A DNA stretch of 64,000 nt from an uncultured Chlamydiae bacterium (GTDB taxonomy: Bacteria; Chlamydiota; Chlamydiia; Chlamydiales; SM23-39), in contig CAITMJ010000030.1 of the NCBI GenBank assembly GCA_903893545.1, positions 40,764 to 104,763 of the forward strand, written 5' to 3'. Within the stretch, counting starts at the first letter, position 1. Every line of letters starts with the position of its first letter. Both the position numbers and the translations under genes were made by a program. Below the pieces are notes generated by a model, which was given only the letters and a program-made list of their open reading frames with translations, had not been told where the DNA came from and made no database searches. Below are positions 26,634 through 38,800 of the stretch, in pieces.

Positions 26634-27350
26634 ATGGAAAAAAAATACTATGGGATTCACGCTGTTTTAAGGATCGCGGAAAAAAGGCCGAACGATATTA
26701 TTCGCGTCTATCTGGACGAATCGAATGTAAAGACATTTGGGCCGCTCTTGAAGTGGTGCGCGGCCAACCGAAAAGTCTATCGGATCGTCCCTCCCCTTGA
26801 GCTCGCCAAAATCAGCGATTCGGTCCACCACGAAGGGATCTGCATCGTGGCGGAAGAACCCCCGATTCTCACATCGGACACTTTCTTAAAAAACCTACCG
26901 AAAAAAGGGTGCCTTCTCTACCTAGACAACGTAGAAAACCCGAATAACTTTGGATCGATCCTCCGGACCGCAGCCCACTTTGGAGTGCCCTACATTCTCG
27001 GAGAAAATCTCCCTCTAACCGCTTCTGCCTGCCGGATCGCCAAAGGAGGCGCTGAGATCGTCCAGCTCGTCTCTTTAAAGCGCCCTATTGATACTCTGGC
27101 CGCGCTGGAAAAAGAGGGCTTTGTCTTCATTACGACCTCTTCGCACCGAGGAGAATCTCTCTACAAGTTCTCATTCCCTCCCCGTTCAATCATCGCCATC
27201 GGCTCTGAATCTTCAGGACTTAAAGGCCCTCTTCTCAAACGAGCGACCAAATCGATTCGCATCGACGGGACAAATGCCGTCGAAAGCCTCAACGTCTCCG
27301 TCGCGACAGGTCTTTGCATCGGAGAATATTGCCGCCAACATGGACACTAA
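26634..27350 (+). CDS. TrmH/SpoU-family RNA 2'-O-methyltransferase
   Basis: Methylates a ribose 2'-OH in rRNA or tRNA using S-adenosylmethionine. 238 residues with an N-terminal substrate-binding domain (near 1-75) and a knotted catalytic domain. The three SpoU motifs are seen: VENPNNFGSILRTA, IAIGSESSGLKG, and ESLNVSVATGLCIGEY. Architecture fits RlmB or TrmH-like enzymes; the target cannot be told from sequence by eye. The downstream methyltransferase starts inside its last codons. Confidence 0.9.
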   Translation: MEKKYYGIHAVLRIAEKRPNDIIRVYLDESNVKTFGPLLKWCAANRKVYRIVPPLELAKISDSVHHEGICIVAEEPPILTSDTFLKNLPKKGCLLYLDNVENPNNFGSILRTAAHFGVPYILGENLPLTASACRIAKGGAEIVQLVSLKRPIDTLAALEKEGFVFITTSSHRGESLYKFSFPPRSIIAIGSESSGLKGPLLKRATKSIRIDGTNAVESLNVSVATGLCIGEYCRQHGH

Positions 27351-28230
27351 GTTTATAGGTTACCTTGCGCCGGAAGGGCTCGAAGAGGCGCTTGCATCAG
27401 AACTCAAGCACATCACAGCTCGCTATGGAAGGCTCTTTCTCGCAGAAGGTCCTCTCCAAGAAGTCTATTGGGTTCAAAACATTTGGCTTTCCCCCCAAAT
27501 CATCTCTTTCAAGTCCATTAAAGATGCGGCCAATAAGCTCCGCGCTTTACAAGCCTTGTGGGCCTACTATCCAAACGTCTCTATCCGCCGCGGCGAGCTC
27601 ATCGCAGAAAACCTCCCCTACTTTGCACCAAAGCCTCTTACCTTTCTAAGCCCGCTTCCAAAAGCGCCTCTTGGATCATGGACGCTGCTCGATGAAGGAA
27701 CGCTTCTTTGCTCTCCCCACTGCTCAAGCCCTTTTGCAAATGGAGAAGTTCGCTTTATCGAGACAAAAGAACCTCCTTCGCGAGCCTACTTAAAACTTTG
27801 GGAATTTTTTACCAAAAGCGGCACGTGGCCAAAGAAGGGGGACGTATGTCTTGAGCTTGGGGCAAGTCCTGGAAGTTGGACCTGGGTTTTGCAGCAACTA
27901 GGCGCAAATGTCACCGCTGTCGATCGCGCTCCCCTCGATCCAAAAATCAACGCCACCTTCCTAAAAAAAGACGCCTTCTCTCTTCGCCCCGAAGATTTTC
28001 CAAATGTGCAGTGGGTTTTTAGCGATCTGATTTGTTATCCGGAAAAACTTTATCAGTGGCTTCAGCCGTGGCTAAAAAAAGATATTCAATTCGTCTGCAC
28101 CTTGAAATTTCAAGGCAAAAACGAGTATAACGCTATTCAACAATTCAAAGAGATTGAAGGAAGCGCTCTGACGCACCTCTTCCACAACAAACACGAGCTC
28201 ACGTGGAGCAAAACAAAAGGGATGTTATGA
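27340..28230 (+). CDS. RlmM/FtsJ-like rRNA 2'-O-methyltransferase
   Basis: 296 residues, shorter than E. coli RlmM (about 366), which methylates C2498 of 23S rRNA. The Rossmann-type SAM motif is CLELGASPGSWTWVL near residue 172, followed by VTAVDRAPLDP, then WVFSDLICYPEKL with the catalytic Asp and a late CTLKFQGK with the Lys. The ATG at 27340 overlaps the preceding gene by eleven bases; the open frame further upstream is its shadow. The stop overlaps the YqeY-like gene by four bases. Confidence 0.75.
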   Translation: MDTKFIGYLAPEGLEEALASELKHITARYGRLFLAEGPLQEVYWVQNIWLSPQIISFKSIKDAANKLRALQALWAYYPNVSIRRGELIAENLPYFAPKPLTFLSPLPKAPLGSWTLLDEGTLLCSPHCSSPFANGEVRFIETKEPPSRAYLKLWEFFTKSGTWPKKGDVCLELGASPGSWTWVLQQLGANVTAVDRAPLDPKINATFLKKDAFSLRPEDFPNVQWVFSDLICYPEKLYQWLQPWLKKDIQFVCTLKFQGKNEYNAIQQFKEIEGSALTHLFHNKHELTWSKTKGML

Positions 28231-28664
28231 CACTGGCCGAACAAATCAATCACGGGATCAAAGAAGCAATCCGCAGCAAAGATCAGCTCAGACTCGATAC
28301 GTTGCGCATGCTCAAATCTAAAATCCTCGCCGCTGATGCTCGAAGCAACCTCTCCGACGCGGAAGTGCTCAAGTTATTCAAAACCTATTTCAGCAACCTC
28401 CAAGAAGCGTTCGATCAAGCAAAAGCGGTCAATCGTCCGGAGATCGCCGAGAGGTTGAAAGGAGAAATCGCCATCGTGCAAGAATTCTTGCCAAAAGCCC
28501 TTTCTCTCGAAGAAACTCGCAAAATCGTCATCCAGGCCATTGCCGAATCGGGCGCCAAAAGCAAAAAAGAGTTTGGACTCGTGATGAAAACCATCATGAA
28601 GCTCAACAGCGCCGTAGACGGCAAGATCGCCAAAGATTTGGCGAATCAAATCCTTGCGGATTAA
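28227..28664 (+). CDS. YqeY/GatB-domain protein
   Basis: 145-residue soluble, mostly helical protein related to the tRNA-binding tail domain of the GatB amidotransferase subunit. Seen: LRLDTLRMLKSKI near residue 21, IAIVQEFLPKALS in the middle, and the C-terminal SKKEFGLVMKTIMKLNSAVD followed by the DGKIAKDL block. Free-standing members are widespread; their exact role is not settled. The ATG at 28227 sits in the ATGA overlap with the methyltransferase gene. Confidence 0.88.
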   Translation: MTLAEQINHGIKEAIRSKDQLRLDTLRMLKSKILAADARSNLSDAEVLKLFKTYFSNLQEAFDQAKAVNRPEIAERLKGEIAIVQEFLPKALSLEETRKIVIQAIAESGAKSKKEFGLVMKTIMKLNSAVDGKIAKDLANQILAD

Positions 28665-28690
28665 GAGAAGACACGCAAGTTTTCCTCAGT

Positions 28691-28711
28691 ATGTCCATTT
28701 TTTCTGGACAT
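28691..28711 (+). promoter_or_regulatory. Hairpin after the YqeY-like gene
   Basis: ATGTCCA-TTTTTTC-TGGACAT is a perfect 7-bp stem with a T-rich loop, 27 bases after the stop. The T-run is in the loop, not after the stem, so it is not a classical terminator. It could be a processing or protein-binding site. Confidence 0.3.
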
Positions 28712-28727
28712 TCAGTTGACGGGAAAT

Positions 28728-28758
28728 TAGCCAACGTATAGCTATCAGTTATTGGCTA
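28728..28758 (+). promoter_or_regulatory. Inverted repeat reaching into a start codon
   Basis: TAGCCAA (28728-28734) and TTGGCTA (28752-28758) are perfect inverted repeats, the second ending on the A of the hydrolase ATG. In RNA they could form a 7-bp stem that holds the start region and the place where a ribosome-binding site should be. No clear Shine-Dalgarno is otherwise visible there. Confidence 0.35.
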
Positions 28759-29813
28759 TGCGAATACTGATCCTTTTTCTAGCTGCTCTCTCTTCTCTTG
28801 AGGCGTGTACGGCGTTTCACCTGCGCGCACAAGACGGCGCGCTCATCTATTGCCGCTCGATGGAGTTTGGCTTCCCGCTCGATTCTCACATTCTGATCGC
28901 CCCGCGAGGGACATCGTATGTAGGCACTGCTCCCGGAGCCAAGGGCCTTCGTTGGAAGACAAAGTATGGCTTTACGGGACTAAACCAGGTGTTTGACAGG
29001 ACGCTCGTCTCTGACGGGATGAATGAAAAAGGGCTGGTCGTCGGCATGCTCTATCTACCCGGCTATGCAAAATATGAGCAGCCGGATCCTGCCCAGACGA
29101 ATAAGACGCTAGGAGCTTGGGAAGTAGGCAGTTATCTTTTGGGGATGTGCGCAACGGTTGGGGAGGCAAAGGAACTTCTTTCGTCTGTTCTTGTCGCTGA
29201 GCAGATGATCCCTGTTATAAAGAGGGCGTTGCCGCTCCATTTCTATGTCGGAGATAGCTCTGGCGCAGTTCTTGTCGTCGAATATGTCGACGGGAAGAGG
29301 ACTTTCTACGATGACCCGATTGGGGTTTTGACCAACTCTCCCCCTTTTGATTGGCAGATGAAAAATCTTTGCAACTATGTCAACTTATCCCCAGCGAACG
29401 TCCACCATATGACGCTCGGGAATTGGAAAGTGGATTATTATGGGCAGGGAAGCGGCTCGTTGGGGATGCCTGGAGACTTTACGCCCCCTTCTCGTTTTGT
29501 CAGAGCTGCCCTCTATTCTAATTGGGCGCATCAAGTGGCAACGGCGTCTGACTGCGTCAGGCTCGGGTTCCATATCCTCAATACGTTCGATATTTTTCTA
29601 GGAGCGATCCAAGACAAAACAAAGCCAAATTTTCTAGAAGACTTTACCGCTTGGGTCACTGTCAATGACCAGACGAATCTAAAAATGTATGTGAGAAGCT
29701 ATGAGAGCTTGAGCATCCAGATGGTCGATCTCAAGAAAATCGACTTTAGCAAAGGCGAGCTAAAAGAAATGCTCTTTTCAAGAGAATTTTTCCCCGTCGA
29801 AATTACCAACTAA
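28758..29813 (+). CDS. Exported choloylglycine hydrolase-family amidase
   Basis: N-terminal-nucleophile hydrolase of the bile-salt hydrolase/penicillin V acylase family, which cleaves non-peptide amide bonds. 351 residues. A signal-like start MRILILFLAALSSLEA is followed directly by CTAFHLRAQDG. Cutting before this Cys would expose the catalytic nucleophile, as in exported family members. Also seen: a family-typical Arg in YCRSMEF, DGMNEKGLVVGMLYLPG, and VLTNSPPFDWQ, with the Asn expected in the active site. LEAC is only a poor lipobox. Substrate unknown; a host lipid or N-acyl amide is a guess. It converges with and overlaps the autotransporter end by 11 bases. Confidence 0.85.
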   Translation: MRILILFLAALSSLEACTAFHLRAQDGALIYCRSMEFGFPLDSHILIAPRGTSYVGTAPGAKGLRWKTKYGFTGLNQVFDRTLVSDGMNEKGLVVGMLYLPGYAKYEQPDPAQTNKTLGAWEVGSYLLGMCATVGEAKELLSSVLVAEQMIPVIKRALPLHFYVGDSSGAVLVVEYVDGKRTFYDDPIGVLTNSPPFDWQMKNLCNYVNLSPANVHHMTLGNWKVDYYGQGSGSLGMPGDFTPPSRFVRAALYSNWAHQVATASDCVRLGFHILNTFDIFLGAIQDKTKPNFLEDFTAWVTVNDQTNLKMYVRSYESLSIQMVDLKKIDFSKGELKEMLFSREFFPVEITN

Positions 29814-32800
29814 ATTCAAAGCCAGCGAGGACAGAAGCGTTGTTGGCGTTGCTCCACACTTGACCAATGGTTTCGAGATAGACGAGCCAGTTTTTCGAGA
29901 TCTTATTCGAAAGGGTTAGGTCGTATTCAAAGCTGCTGCTGCTAGGGGATACGCTATAGACAGTTTGGGCATCTCCAAATTCGATGAACTGCTCAGTGAT
30001 TTCGTCATCGGGGGTGGTTGCTCTGGCGTTCCAAGCAAGGTCGCAGTTGATCATAAAATGGTGCGGGATTTTGCAGGCAGCTAGGTGAAGGCCAAGACGG
30101 GTATAAACAGCGCAATGGCTTTTCGCATCGACGGCCAGTTGCCAGTTGCTAGTGCTGTTTTCAGTGATGGAGCTTCTCCAGTAAGAGGCCACTTCGAGGC
30201 CGAAAAAGGGCTGGAAGAGGACGTGGTGCGTATTGCAATCAGCTCCGATTTCTCCGTAGAAGGTCAGTTCTGAGTTGTTAGGAGAGCTCGTTGCTGTATA
30301 GGTAGTCGATCCGATGTTGATGTTTCGATTCACTCCGTTCGTGCTATACCCATAGGCTAGATCGAGGATGGCATAGTAGTTTGCTGGGCGGTAGAGGCTA
30401 TATAGACCGATGAGCCAGGTATTGGCATTTTCCGATCCATCGCGATTTCGATAGCTGATGGAGTCCCACTCATAAGAGGTGGCAGCCCCAACGGTCCATT
30501 GGCAAAATCTCTTCTGTGCGCCGGCTGTGATCTCAAATCCATTAGAACCCGATCCAGCAAGGGAGGTAAACTCCCCTCCAACATCTGACCAAGTGCTCCA
30601 ATTTCCACAGCAACCGCTCTTGCAGGTCGCGTTCGGGCGGATCGGGTCGTACATGCGGCGGATGAACTTGCGACTGACCACTTCGGCAAAAAATGGGAGG
30701 TCTGCATAGGTAGAACCTGACACGCTTTCAAGCGCGCTCTGCGCTTCTGCAACCGAGAGGACGGCAATCTCGCTGAGGATGATTTGGGTGACGCTCGGAG
30801 GATCTAGCGCATCTAATGTCGCCGCGACCGATTTTTGGTTCGCTGTTGCTGCAAACGGGGTGATGTTTTGCTGCAAGGTTACATAGACGTGATTGCTATC
30901 ATAAGAAAGAGTTGGAGTGATGAGCGAAGATACGGCTGTTGCGCTATTAAAGGTTCCCGAGAGGGAGGTGTCTGAGGTGAGGATCGTGTAGGGGCTTTGG
31001 AATGTGTAGGCGCCGTTGCTCGAGCCGACGACGACGGTTCCCCCGTTCAAAGTGGTCGCATCGGTCACGTGGAGAAGATAGTTCGAACCGGAGCTTCCCA
31101 CAGATGCGCTGTAGGTGCCGTCATTGTTGGTCAAATTGGTCATGGTCATGGTGTTTACAGGAGAGATGATCCCTGAGTTGTTGGTCACCGTTCCTGTAAT
31201 AGTCACATTGCCAGAAAAGGTTCCCGCTGCATTGATCGTAACCGCTCCGGCGTGGGTATCGGTTAGAGTCAAGGAGCCTTGATTGACCGTGGTCAGAGTC
31301 GAGGTGATCGCGCCTGATAGAGTTTGGGAGCCAGAGCCATTTTTTATCAGCGAAGAGATCGATCCGATCGTCCCCGCAAAGCTGGCGTTTACACCCGAGT
31401 CGGTTGCGATGATAAGACCGACATTCGATGTGACAGCGCTTCCCGAGTTGCCATTGAGGGCTCCCATGGTAAATGGGATGCTAGAGTTGTTGACGTTAAG
31501 AGTTGCTCCCTGAAGGATGATGTTCACATCGCCGCCTGTGCTTCCATTGACGGAGATGCCATAGGATCCAACGGTCCCGGTATTGGTCACTTGAAAGGTC
31601 GCCTGCCCATTCAAGACAAGGCCGTCAGCAAAATTGATTTGCGAGCCGCCTATTTTACCGCTACTTGTCGCAATGAGCGAGGCGCCATCGCTCAAAATAC
31701 AATTGGAATTGAAGTGAATTTGATCCGTGGTCACGTAGCCGACGTAGTTGACGCCAGAGGTTGTCGCGCTATTGGTCACAGTCAAGTTGAGATTGGGCCC
31801 TGCGGTAAATACACCGTTCACATAAAACTGGCTGCCGCTGACAAATCCGATATTGCTCCCAGAATCGGAGCCCGAGTAAACGCCTTTATTGGAAACCGCG
31901 ATCGTCCCGTTATTTCCGACTGTGCACCACGAATTGAGATCGATTTGATGGTTGTCGACGTAGCCGACGTTATTGTCTGTGCCGCTGCTGCTATTTGTTC
32001 CAGAACTAGAGACTGTCAACACAAGAGAGTCTCCTGCAGAAAAATAGGAAGAGGTAAATACTTGAGAAGAGGTCGCTGTACTCCCTACAATGTTTGAGCT
32101 CCCCGCGGTATTCGTCCCAGTATTGGTCACGGTAATGATCGCAGAGTCTCCCACTGTCAAAGACGCTGAGCCATGGAGCTGGCCGGTCACAAACCCTACA
32201 TGGTTGCTCGATCCAGAACTATTGTTCGTTCCGGTACTGGTCAAGAGGAGAGTGAAATCATCGGGAGCCGAAAAAGTGCTTGTTTGGAACTGGGCTCCAG
32301 AGAAATAGCCGATGCTGCCAGAGCCCCCTTCGGTATTTGTGCCGGTATTGGTGCAGGTAAATGTCGCCTGGGTGCCGACTGTAATATTCGAGTTAAAATC
32401 GATGAAGCTCCCGCCGCAATAACCTACCTCGTTGCTGCTGCCAGAACTGCTATTGGTTCCGGTACTAGTCGCAGTAAAGGTGAAGTTATTCCCCGTAGAG
32501 AAGCTATCCTGTGACGTAAATAGACTTTCTGTAGTTAAACTTCCGATTTTGCCCGAAGCGCCAGCCTCATTATACCCGGTGTTTGTAAGGGTCATCGTCG
32601 CATTGTTGCCAATGGTGACATTCGAGGTAAAGTACGTTAAGTATCCGTTGCAATAGCCGACAGAGTTTGACGAGCCAGAGTCGCTATTGAATCCATAGTT
32701 GGTCACGCTAAGATTCAAAGAATCCCCTGTAGAAAAAGCGTCCGTGACAAGAAATTGATTGGACGATACATACCCCACATTTTGAGAGCCGCTCGTACTC

Positions 32801-35800
32801 CCTTTATTTGTCCCGCTATTGGAGATGGCGATTGTCGTATTGTCAAAAGAGGTAAATGCGTTGCCAAATTCTACTTGCGTATTCCCTAAATACCCAACCG
32901 AATTGCTGCCGCTACCGCCGCTATCTGTCCCCTCATTGGTCGCACTGAATGTAAAGTTATTGCCTGCAGAGAAGAGTCCATCCACAAAGAACTGTATACC
33001 GCTGCCATATCCTACGGAATTGCCAGATCCTCCGCTGTTCGTCCCTTGGTTGAGAAGAGAGATCATCGCATACTGCCCAACGGTACAGCTCGAGGCGACT
33101 TCAACTGCGCTGCTAAAAAAGCCAACGCTATTGCTAGAACCTGAGCTACTATTGGTTCCCGTATTGGCAATGGTCAAAGTCAAGTTATCGCCCGAAGAAA
33201 AGGCGCTTCCTATGTGGAAGGGAGATCCTTCGCAGTAACCGACAAGAGCAGAACTTCCATGGCTATTGCTGCCGGTATTTGTAATGGAGATCGTCGCATC
33301 GTCCCCCGTCGTCATATTGCCGCTCACGATCATAGAGCCACCGGTATATCCCACATCATTTTCAGTTATGGAGCTAGATCCAGAATCGCTATTAAGACCG
33401 TAATTGCTGACCGTTAGGTTGAGATTATCCCCAGTCGTCATTGCAGATAGTGTGAATTGGTAATCCGTCACATATCCGACCCGCTGAGAACCTCCGGTAG
33501 TGCCCGTATTTGTCCCTTTGCTAGATATCGTAATGCTCGCATTATCCGGGGCAGTCAATGTGTTGTTAAACTCCACTTGATTGCTACTTACAGCCCCAAC
33601 ATAATTCCCTCCGGCGCCTGTGGTATCGTCAGAGCCTGTATTCGTCACGCTCAGCGTAAAATTCTGACCCACAAAAAATTGATCATCTATGAACCACTGA
33701 TTGCCCGCGGTCTGCCCTACATGGCTAGTCCCTGGCGTTCCGCTATTTGTCCCTTGGTTGATGAAAGTGAGTGTCGCATTATTCCCAATGACACCTTTTG
33801 AGCCAAAAATCGTCGCGCCGATATAACCGACATCATTGGCCGATCCAGAACCGCTATTTGTGCCGGCATTGACCGCGGTGAGGTTGAAGTTATCCCCGAG
33901 AGAAAGCACTCCGCTGAGCTCCAAGAAATTTCCCGCCCCATATCCGACAAAAGCAGAGCTTCCTGCCTGATCGACCCCAGCGTTGGTCACAGCCATCGTG
34001 ACATTATCGCCGGCAGTAAACGTCGAGTTAAAGACCGCTAAGTTATCTCCCCCGGTGCAAACGCCCACATAGTTGCTGTGGCCAGAACTAGATCCAGAAT
34101 CGCTGTTGACCCCGTAGTTAGTCGCCGTAAAAGAGAAGGCGTCTCCTACATTGAATGCACCTCCTACATTGAGCATACTTCCCGCTATAGATCCAACAGC
34201 TTGCGAGCCTGACACCGTGGCGCCTGTATTGACTCCGCGGTTCGAAAGAGAGATCGTCGTATTGTCTGAAGCAGTAAATGTACTCGCGAAATTCGCTTGC
34301 GTATTATTCAAATAACCGACGGAGTTGCTGCCACTGCCTGTACTTGTATCGGATCCTGTGTTGGTCATATTTAACGTAAACGGGGTCCCTGCAAAAAATG
34401 CGCCCTCGACCAAAAACTGGGAGTTATTCACATAGCCCACATTATTGCTGCCGTTCGAGCTGCCACCACTATTCGTTCCCTCATTGGAAAAGGTCAAGAT
34501 TACGTTATTGCCGACTGTAAAACTTGAACCGAAGCTTATCGGATCGTTAAAAACCCCAACTTTATTGTTCGAGAGAGTGCTGCTGTTGGTTCCGGAATTT
34601 GTCACAGTCAACCGAAAGTTTTCGCCTGCAGAAAATGGATCATCCCCCACTTGCAGTGGATACCCTCCTATATAGCCAACGCTTGCGTAAGCCCCATTCG
34701 TATTGGTCCCGGTATTGGCGATGCTGATATTTGCGTTTTGGCCGAGAGAAAAACTATCCGTTACTGAGACTAAAGAACCGCTGCAATACCCTATGAGGTT
34801 GCTCGCCATCTCCGTACTTCCAGAGTCAGTGTTATCTCCGGAGTTTGTGATGGTCAAATTGAAAGAATCCCCTGCGCTAAACGCCCCTCCGATCGACCAC
34901 ATATTGGAGATCAAATATCCGGCATATTGAGAGCCGCTTGTGGTTCCTGTATTCGTCCCTTTATTCGAGAGTGTGACAGTAGCATTGTCTAAAACAGTGA
35001 ACGAGCCGCTAAAGCTCAGTTGAGTTGCCCCTAAATAAGCGGAGTGATTGCCCCCCGAGCCTGTACTCGTATCAGATCCTGTATTGGTCGCGCTCAGTGT
35101 AAAATAATCATTGGCAAAGAAGGAGCCGCCCACCGAGAGTTGGCCGCCTGCATAGCCCACAATGTTATTGGTATTTGCGCCACTATTCGTTCCCTGATTA
35201 ACGAGAGTAATCGTCGCGTTGTCTTTGGCGACAAAGATAGAACTAAAACTCGCTGGGCTACCCATATAACCGACATCATCGCTCCCCCCAGTGCCGCTAT
35301 GGGTTCCCGTATTGTTCAAAGTGAGAGAAAAATTATCGCCTACAGAAAAAAGGCCCTCTACGGAGATAGCATTGCCAGAAATATACCCGATATCACCAGA
35401 ACTCCCCCCGCTACACACGCCGGTGTTGGTAAGAGTGATGGTAGCATTGATGCCAGCAGTGAAATTCCCATCAAAGAATGATAAATCTCCGCTGCTATAC
35501 CCCACGTTGTTGCCAGAGCCGGTATCGCTACTCAGTCCATAGTTCGTAAACGTCAAGAAAAGAGTGTCTCCTACGCTAAAGGCAGAACCCATCCCACTGA
35601 GAGCAAAAAGAGCTCCCCCGACGTACCCGATCGATTGAGAACCTCCAGTAGTGCCTGTATTCGTCCCGCTGTTTGTCGAGCTAATCACAACGATATCTGC
35701 AGCGGTAAACGAGCTGCTAAAATTCACCTGTGGATTGCCATTCACATAAGCGACGGAGTTGCTCCCGGAGCCTGTACTCGTATCTGTCCCAGTATTTGTC

Positions 35801-38800
35801 GCATGGAGCACAAAATTGTTCCCTGCGGAAAATCCATTGCCAAGAGAGACCTGCGAACCATTTGTATATCCGATAGAGCCTCCGCTCCCACCGCTATTGC
35901 TCCCCTGATTGGTCAGAGCAATCACCGCATTGTCCCCAGCAAAGAACGTCGAGCCAAAGCTAGCTAATCCTTCACAATAGCCGACATTATTGACCGATCC
36001 AGTGCTGCTATTAGTTCCCGTATTTGTCGCCCTGAAAATCAGATTCTCTCCTGTAGAAAAAGCGCCGCTGACAGCAAACTCCGCACCAGCTATATACCCA
36101 ACATTGGCAGACGCCCCTTCGCTGTTCGTCCCGGTATTTGTCAAAGAGATCGTAGAGTTATTGCCAATCGTTAAAGCACCCAGTGAGAACCCCGCATCGC
36201 AATAGCCGACAGAATTGCTGTTATCGGCAGCAGATCCAGAGTCGGCATTAGATCCATAGTTGCTAGTGGTCAAATTGAAAGAGTCCCCTACATTGAATGT
36301 ATTGTCGCCGCCATTCAATAGATGCCCACTCACATATCCGATCAAGTGATCTCCGCTCGTAGCGCCAGTCTTGGTCCCGCTATTGGTCAAGGTAAGAGCC
36401 ACAGAATCTAATGCTGTCAATGAACTTCCAAGATAGAGTTCATCCGACTCCAGATACCCAACTCGATTCCCGCTTGTCGCCGTACTCGTATCGGAACCGA
36501 TGTTGCTCATCGTCAATGTGAGATAAGATCCTGTAGTCCATGCACCACTGACAGCCAACTGGCGAGAAGATATCGCCCCCACATTACCGGCTCCGCTATT
36601 GGTCCCCTGGTTCGAAAGAACAATTGTTGAGCTCTCTCCTAATGCAACAGTTGAGCCAAAACTCAATTGAGACCCTGCAACGTAGCCCACATTATTGCTC
36701 GTCCCAGAACTGCTATTGGTTCCCGAGTTACTGCTCGTAAAATTGAAATCGGTCCCTGCAGAAAACGGTCCGCCTACTGTAAAGCCTCCCCCTCCTGCGT
36801 AACCGACATTTTGGTCTGCTCCCTTCGTATTTTCACCCGTATTGGTCAGAGTAATCGTAGCACTGTCCCCAATGATGATGGGATTGCTGCTGCCATTGAA
36901 CTGCACCAAAGCCTGATTGCTGTAGCCGACATAATTGGCAGTCCCCGAATCGGTATTCGATCCGTAATTACTCCCCGTCAAGACAAAAGAGTCTCCGATC
37001 GTCGTTGCGCCAGCGATGTAGAGCAAAGAGCCATTGGAGATCGATCCAACGCTTTGAGATCCCCCCGTCGTGCCTGTATTTGTCCCCTTGTTGGAAAGAG
37101 AGATCGTCGCAGAATCGTAAATCGTCGTCGCGCCATTCAAGAATACTTGATGGTTGGAGTTCACATATCCAACCTGGTTACTTCCGCTCCCAGTGCTCGT
37201 ATCTGTCCCAATATTGCTCACGTTCAATGTAAAATTGTTTCCCGCAACGAGTGAACTTGCAAAGAATTGGTTGCCACCCACATATCCGACTTGGTTGCTG
37301 CTATTCGCCCCGCTATTTGTCCCCTCATTGCTAAGCGTTATGGTCGCATTATTGCCAGCCATGAATAGGCCGCCAACATTGGTTTGATTTGATGTCAACA
37401 GTCCAATCGCGCTCGAAGCGCCGGTATTATTGGTGTTTGTCCCCGTGTTACTCGCCGTAAGAGTAAGAGAACTTCCCACATTGAAATTTCCCGAAACATT
37501 CATCTGAGCTCCGGCTACCTGTCCAATGATTTGACTCGTCGACGCGCTTCCGGTATTAGAGCCGCTATTGGAAAACGCGATCGTCGCATTGCTGCCCGCA
37601 GTGAAAGATGAACTCATCGTCACTTGATCTGACCCGACAACATATCCGACATTATTCCCTCCGGCGCCTCCGCTGCTATCTGTTCCAGAATTTGTCACTG
37701 TAAGAGAAAGAGAGTTACCCGCGCTAAAAGCTCCATTTACATAGAGCTGCTCGTTATCGTTTATATACGCTGCAAAAACGCCCGCTCCCCCCTTGACTAC
37801 ACCGCTATTAGAGATTGCAAAAGTCCCATTATTGCCGAAAAAAAGCGAAGAGTTAAAATAGGCCTGACCGTCATTGAGATAGCCTGCATAACAGTCAGTG
37901 ATTGCGCTATCGCTAATCGTCCCCGAATTAGAGACCGTAAATTGCAACGCGTCGCCAGCGCTAAATGCACCGTCCACAAAAAATTGCTGATCCGCCGATA
38001 CGTATCCGACATAGTGTCCCCCTGTCGCAGAGCCCGTAATTTGCCCGCTATTCGATACAGAGATCGTCGCATTATTTTGCGTAGAAAATGCGTCGCCGAT
38101 CTGAGCTTGCGCATGAACGTATCCAACTTGGTTAGCTCCGGAAGCCGAGCCGCTATCGACCCCTGTATTTGCAAGGATTAAAGAGAGAGAATTGCCTGCA
38201 GAAAACGCCCCGAGAACAGAAAATTGCTCCGTTGCGCTCCCAACAAGGCTCTGATTCGTCGTCCCGCTACTATCGCTCCCGCTATTTGAGATGGTAATAG
38301 AGGCGTTATTGCCCGTAGAAAAAGTCGAACCAAAAGAAGCCTGATCCCCAGTGACCACCCCCACATTATTTGCAGCGGCCGTTGCATTGCTGCTATTTGT
38401 GCCGCTATTTGCGATCATGAAATTTAAAGCCCCCCCTGCCGTAAATGCGTCAGCAAGAGAAAACTGTGCACCAGTCACATACCCGACAGAGTTGGAATGA
38501 CCTCCTGTCGAACCCGTATTCAAGATCGTAATATTTGCGCTATTGCCCACGGCAAATGAACTTCCAAACGTCCCCTGTCCGCCTGTATAGCCACAATCAT
38601 TTGAGGATGTGCCGGTACCATTTGTCCCCGTGTTTTGAATGGTGAAGCTCAAAGAATTGCCTGCAGTGAATGCGCCATCTACATCGACTTGGTAACCAGA
38701 AGCGTTGATGTATCCCACCTCGCCGCTACTCGTCCCATTTCCGCTCGTGCCGCTATTGGTAAAGGTCAGCGTTGCACTATTGCCCACTGTGAAAGCATCG

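Noticed and set aside
27088..28230. 380-codon version of the RlmM-like gene
   Set aside because: The first 84 codons are a frame-shifted shadow of the TrmH-family gene; the ATG at 27340 begins the recognisable domain.
31324..32097. Long plus-strand open frames opposite the autotransporter (for example 31324-32097 and 36667-37254)
   Set aside because: They run antisense to the repeat units and recur with the repeats. Their products have no recognisable domain and no ribosome-binding sites. They are shadows created by the biased codon pattern of the Ser/Thr/Gly/Asn repeats.
32430..37340. CRISPR-like array
   Set aside because: The regular repeats here are coding, about 120 bp units within 711-bp blocks, diverged and in frame. 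There are no short identical repeats with unique spacers and no cas genes.
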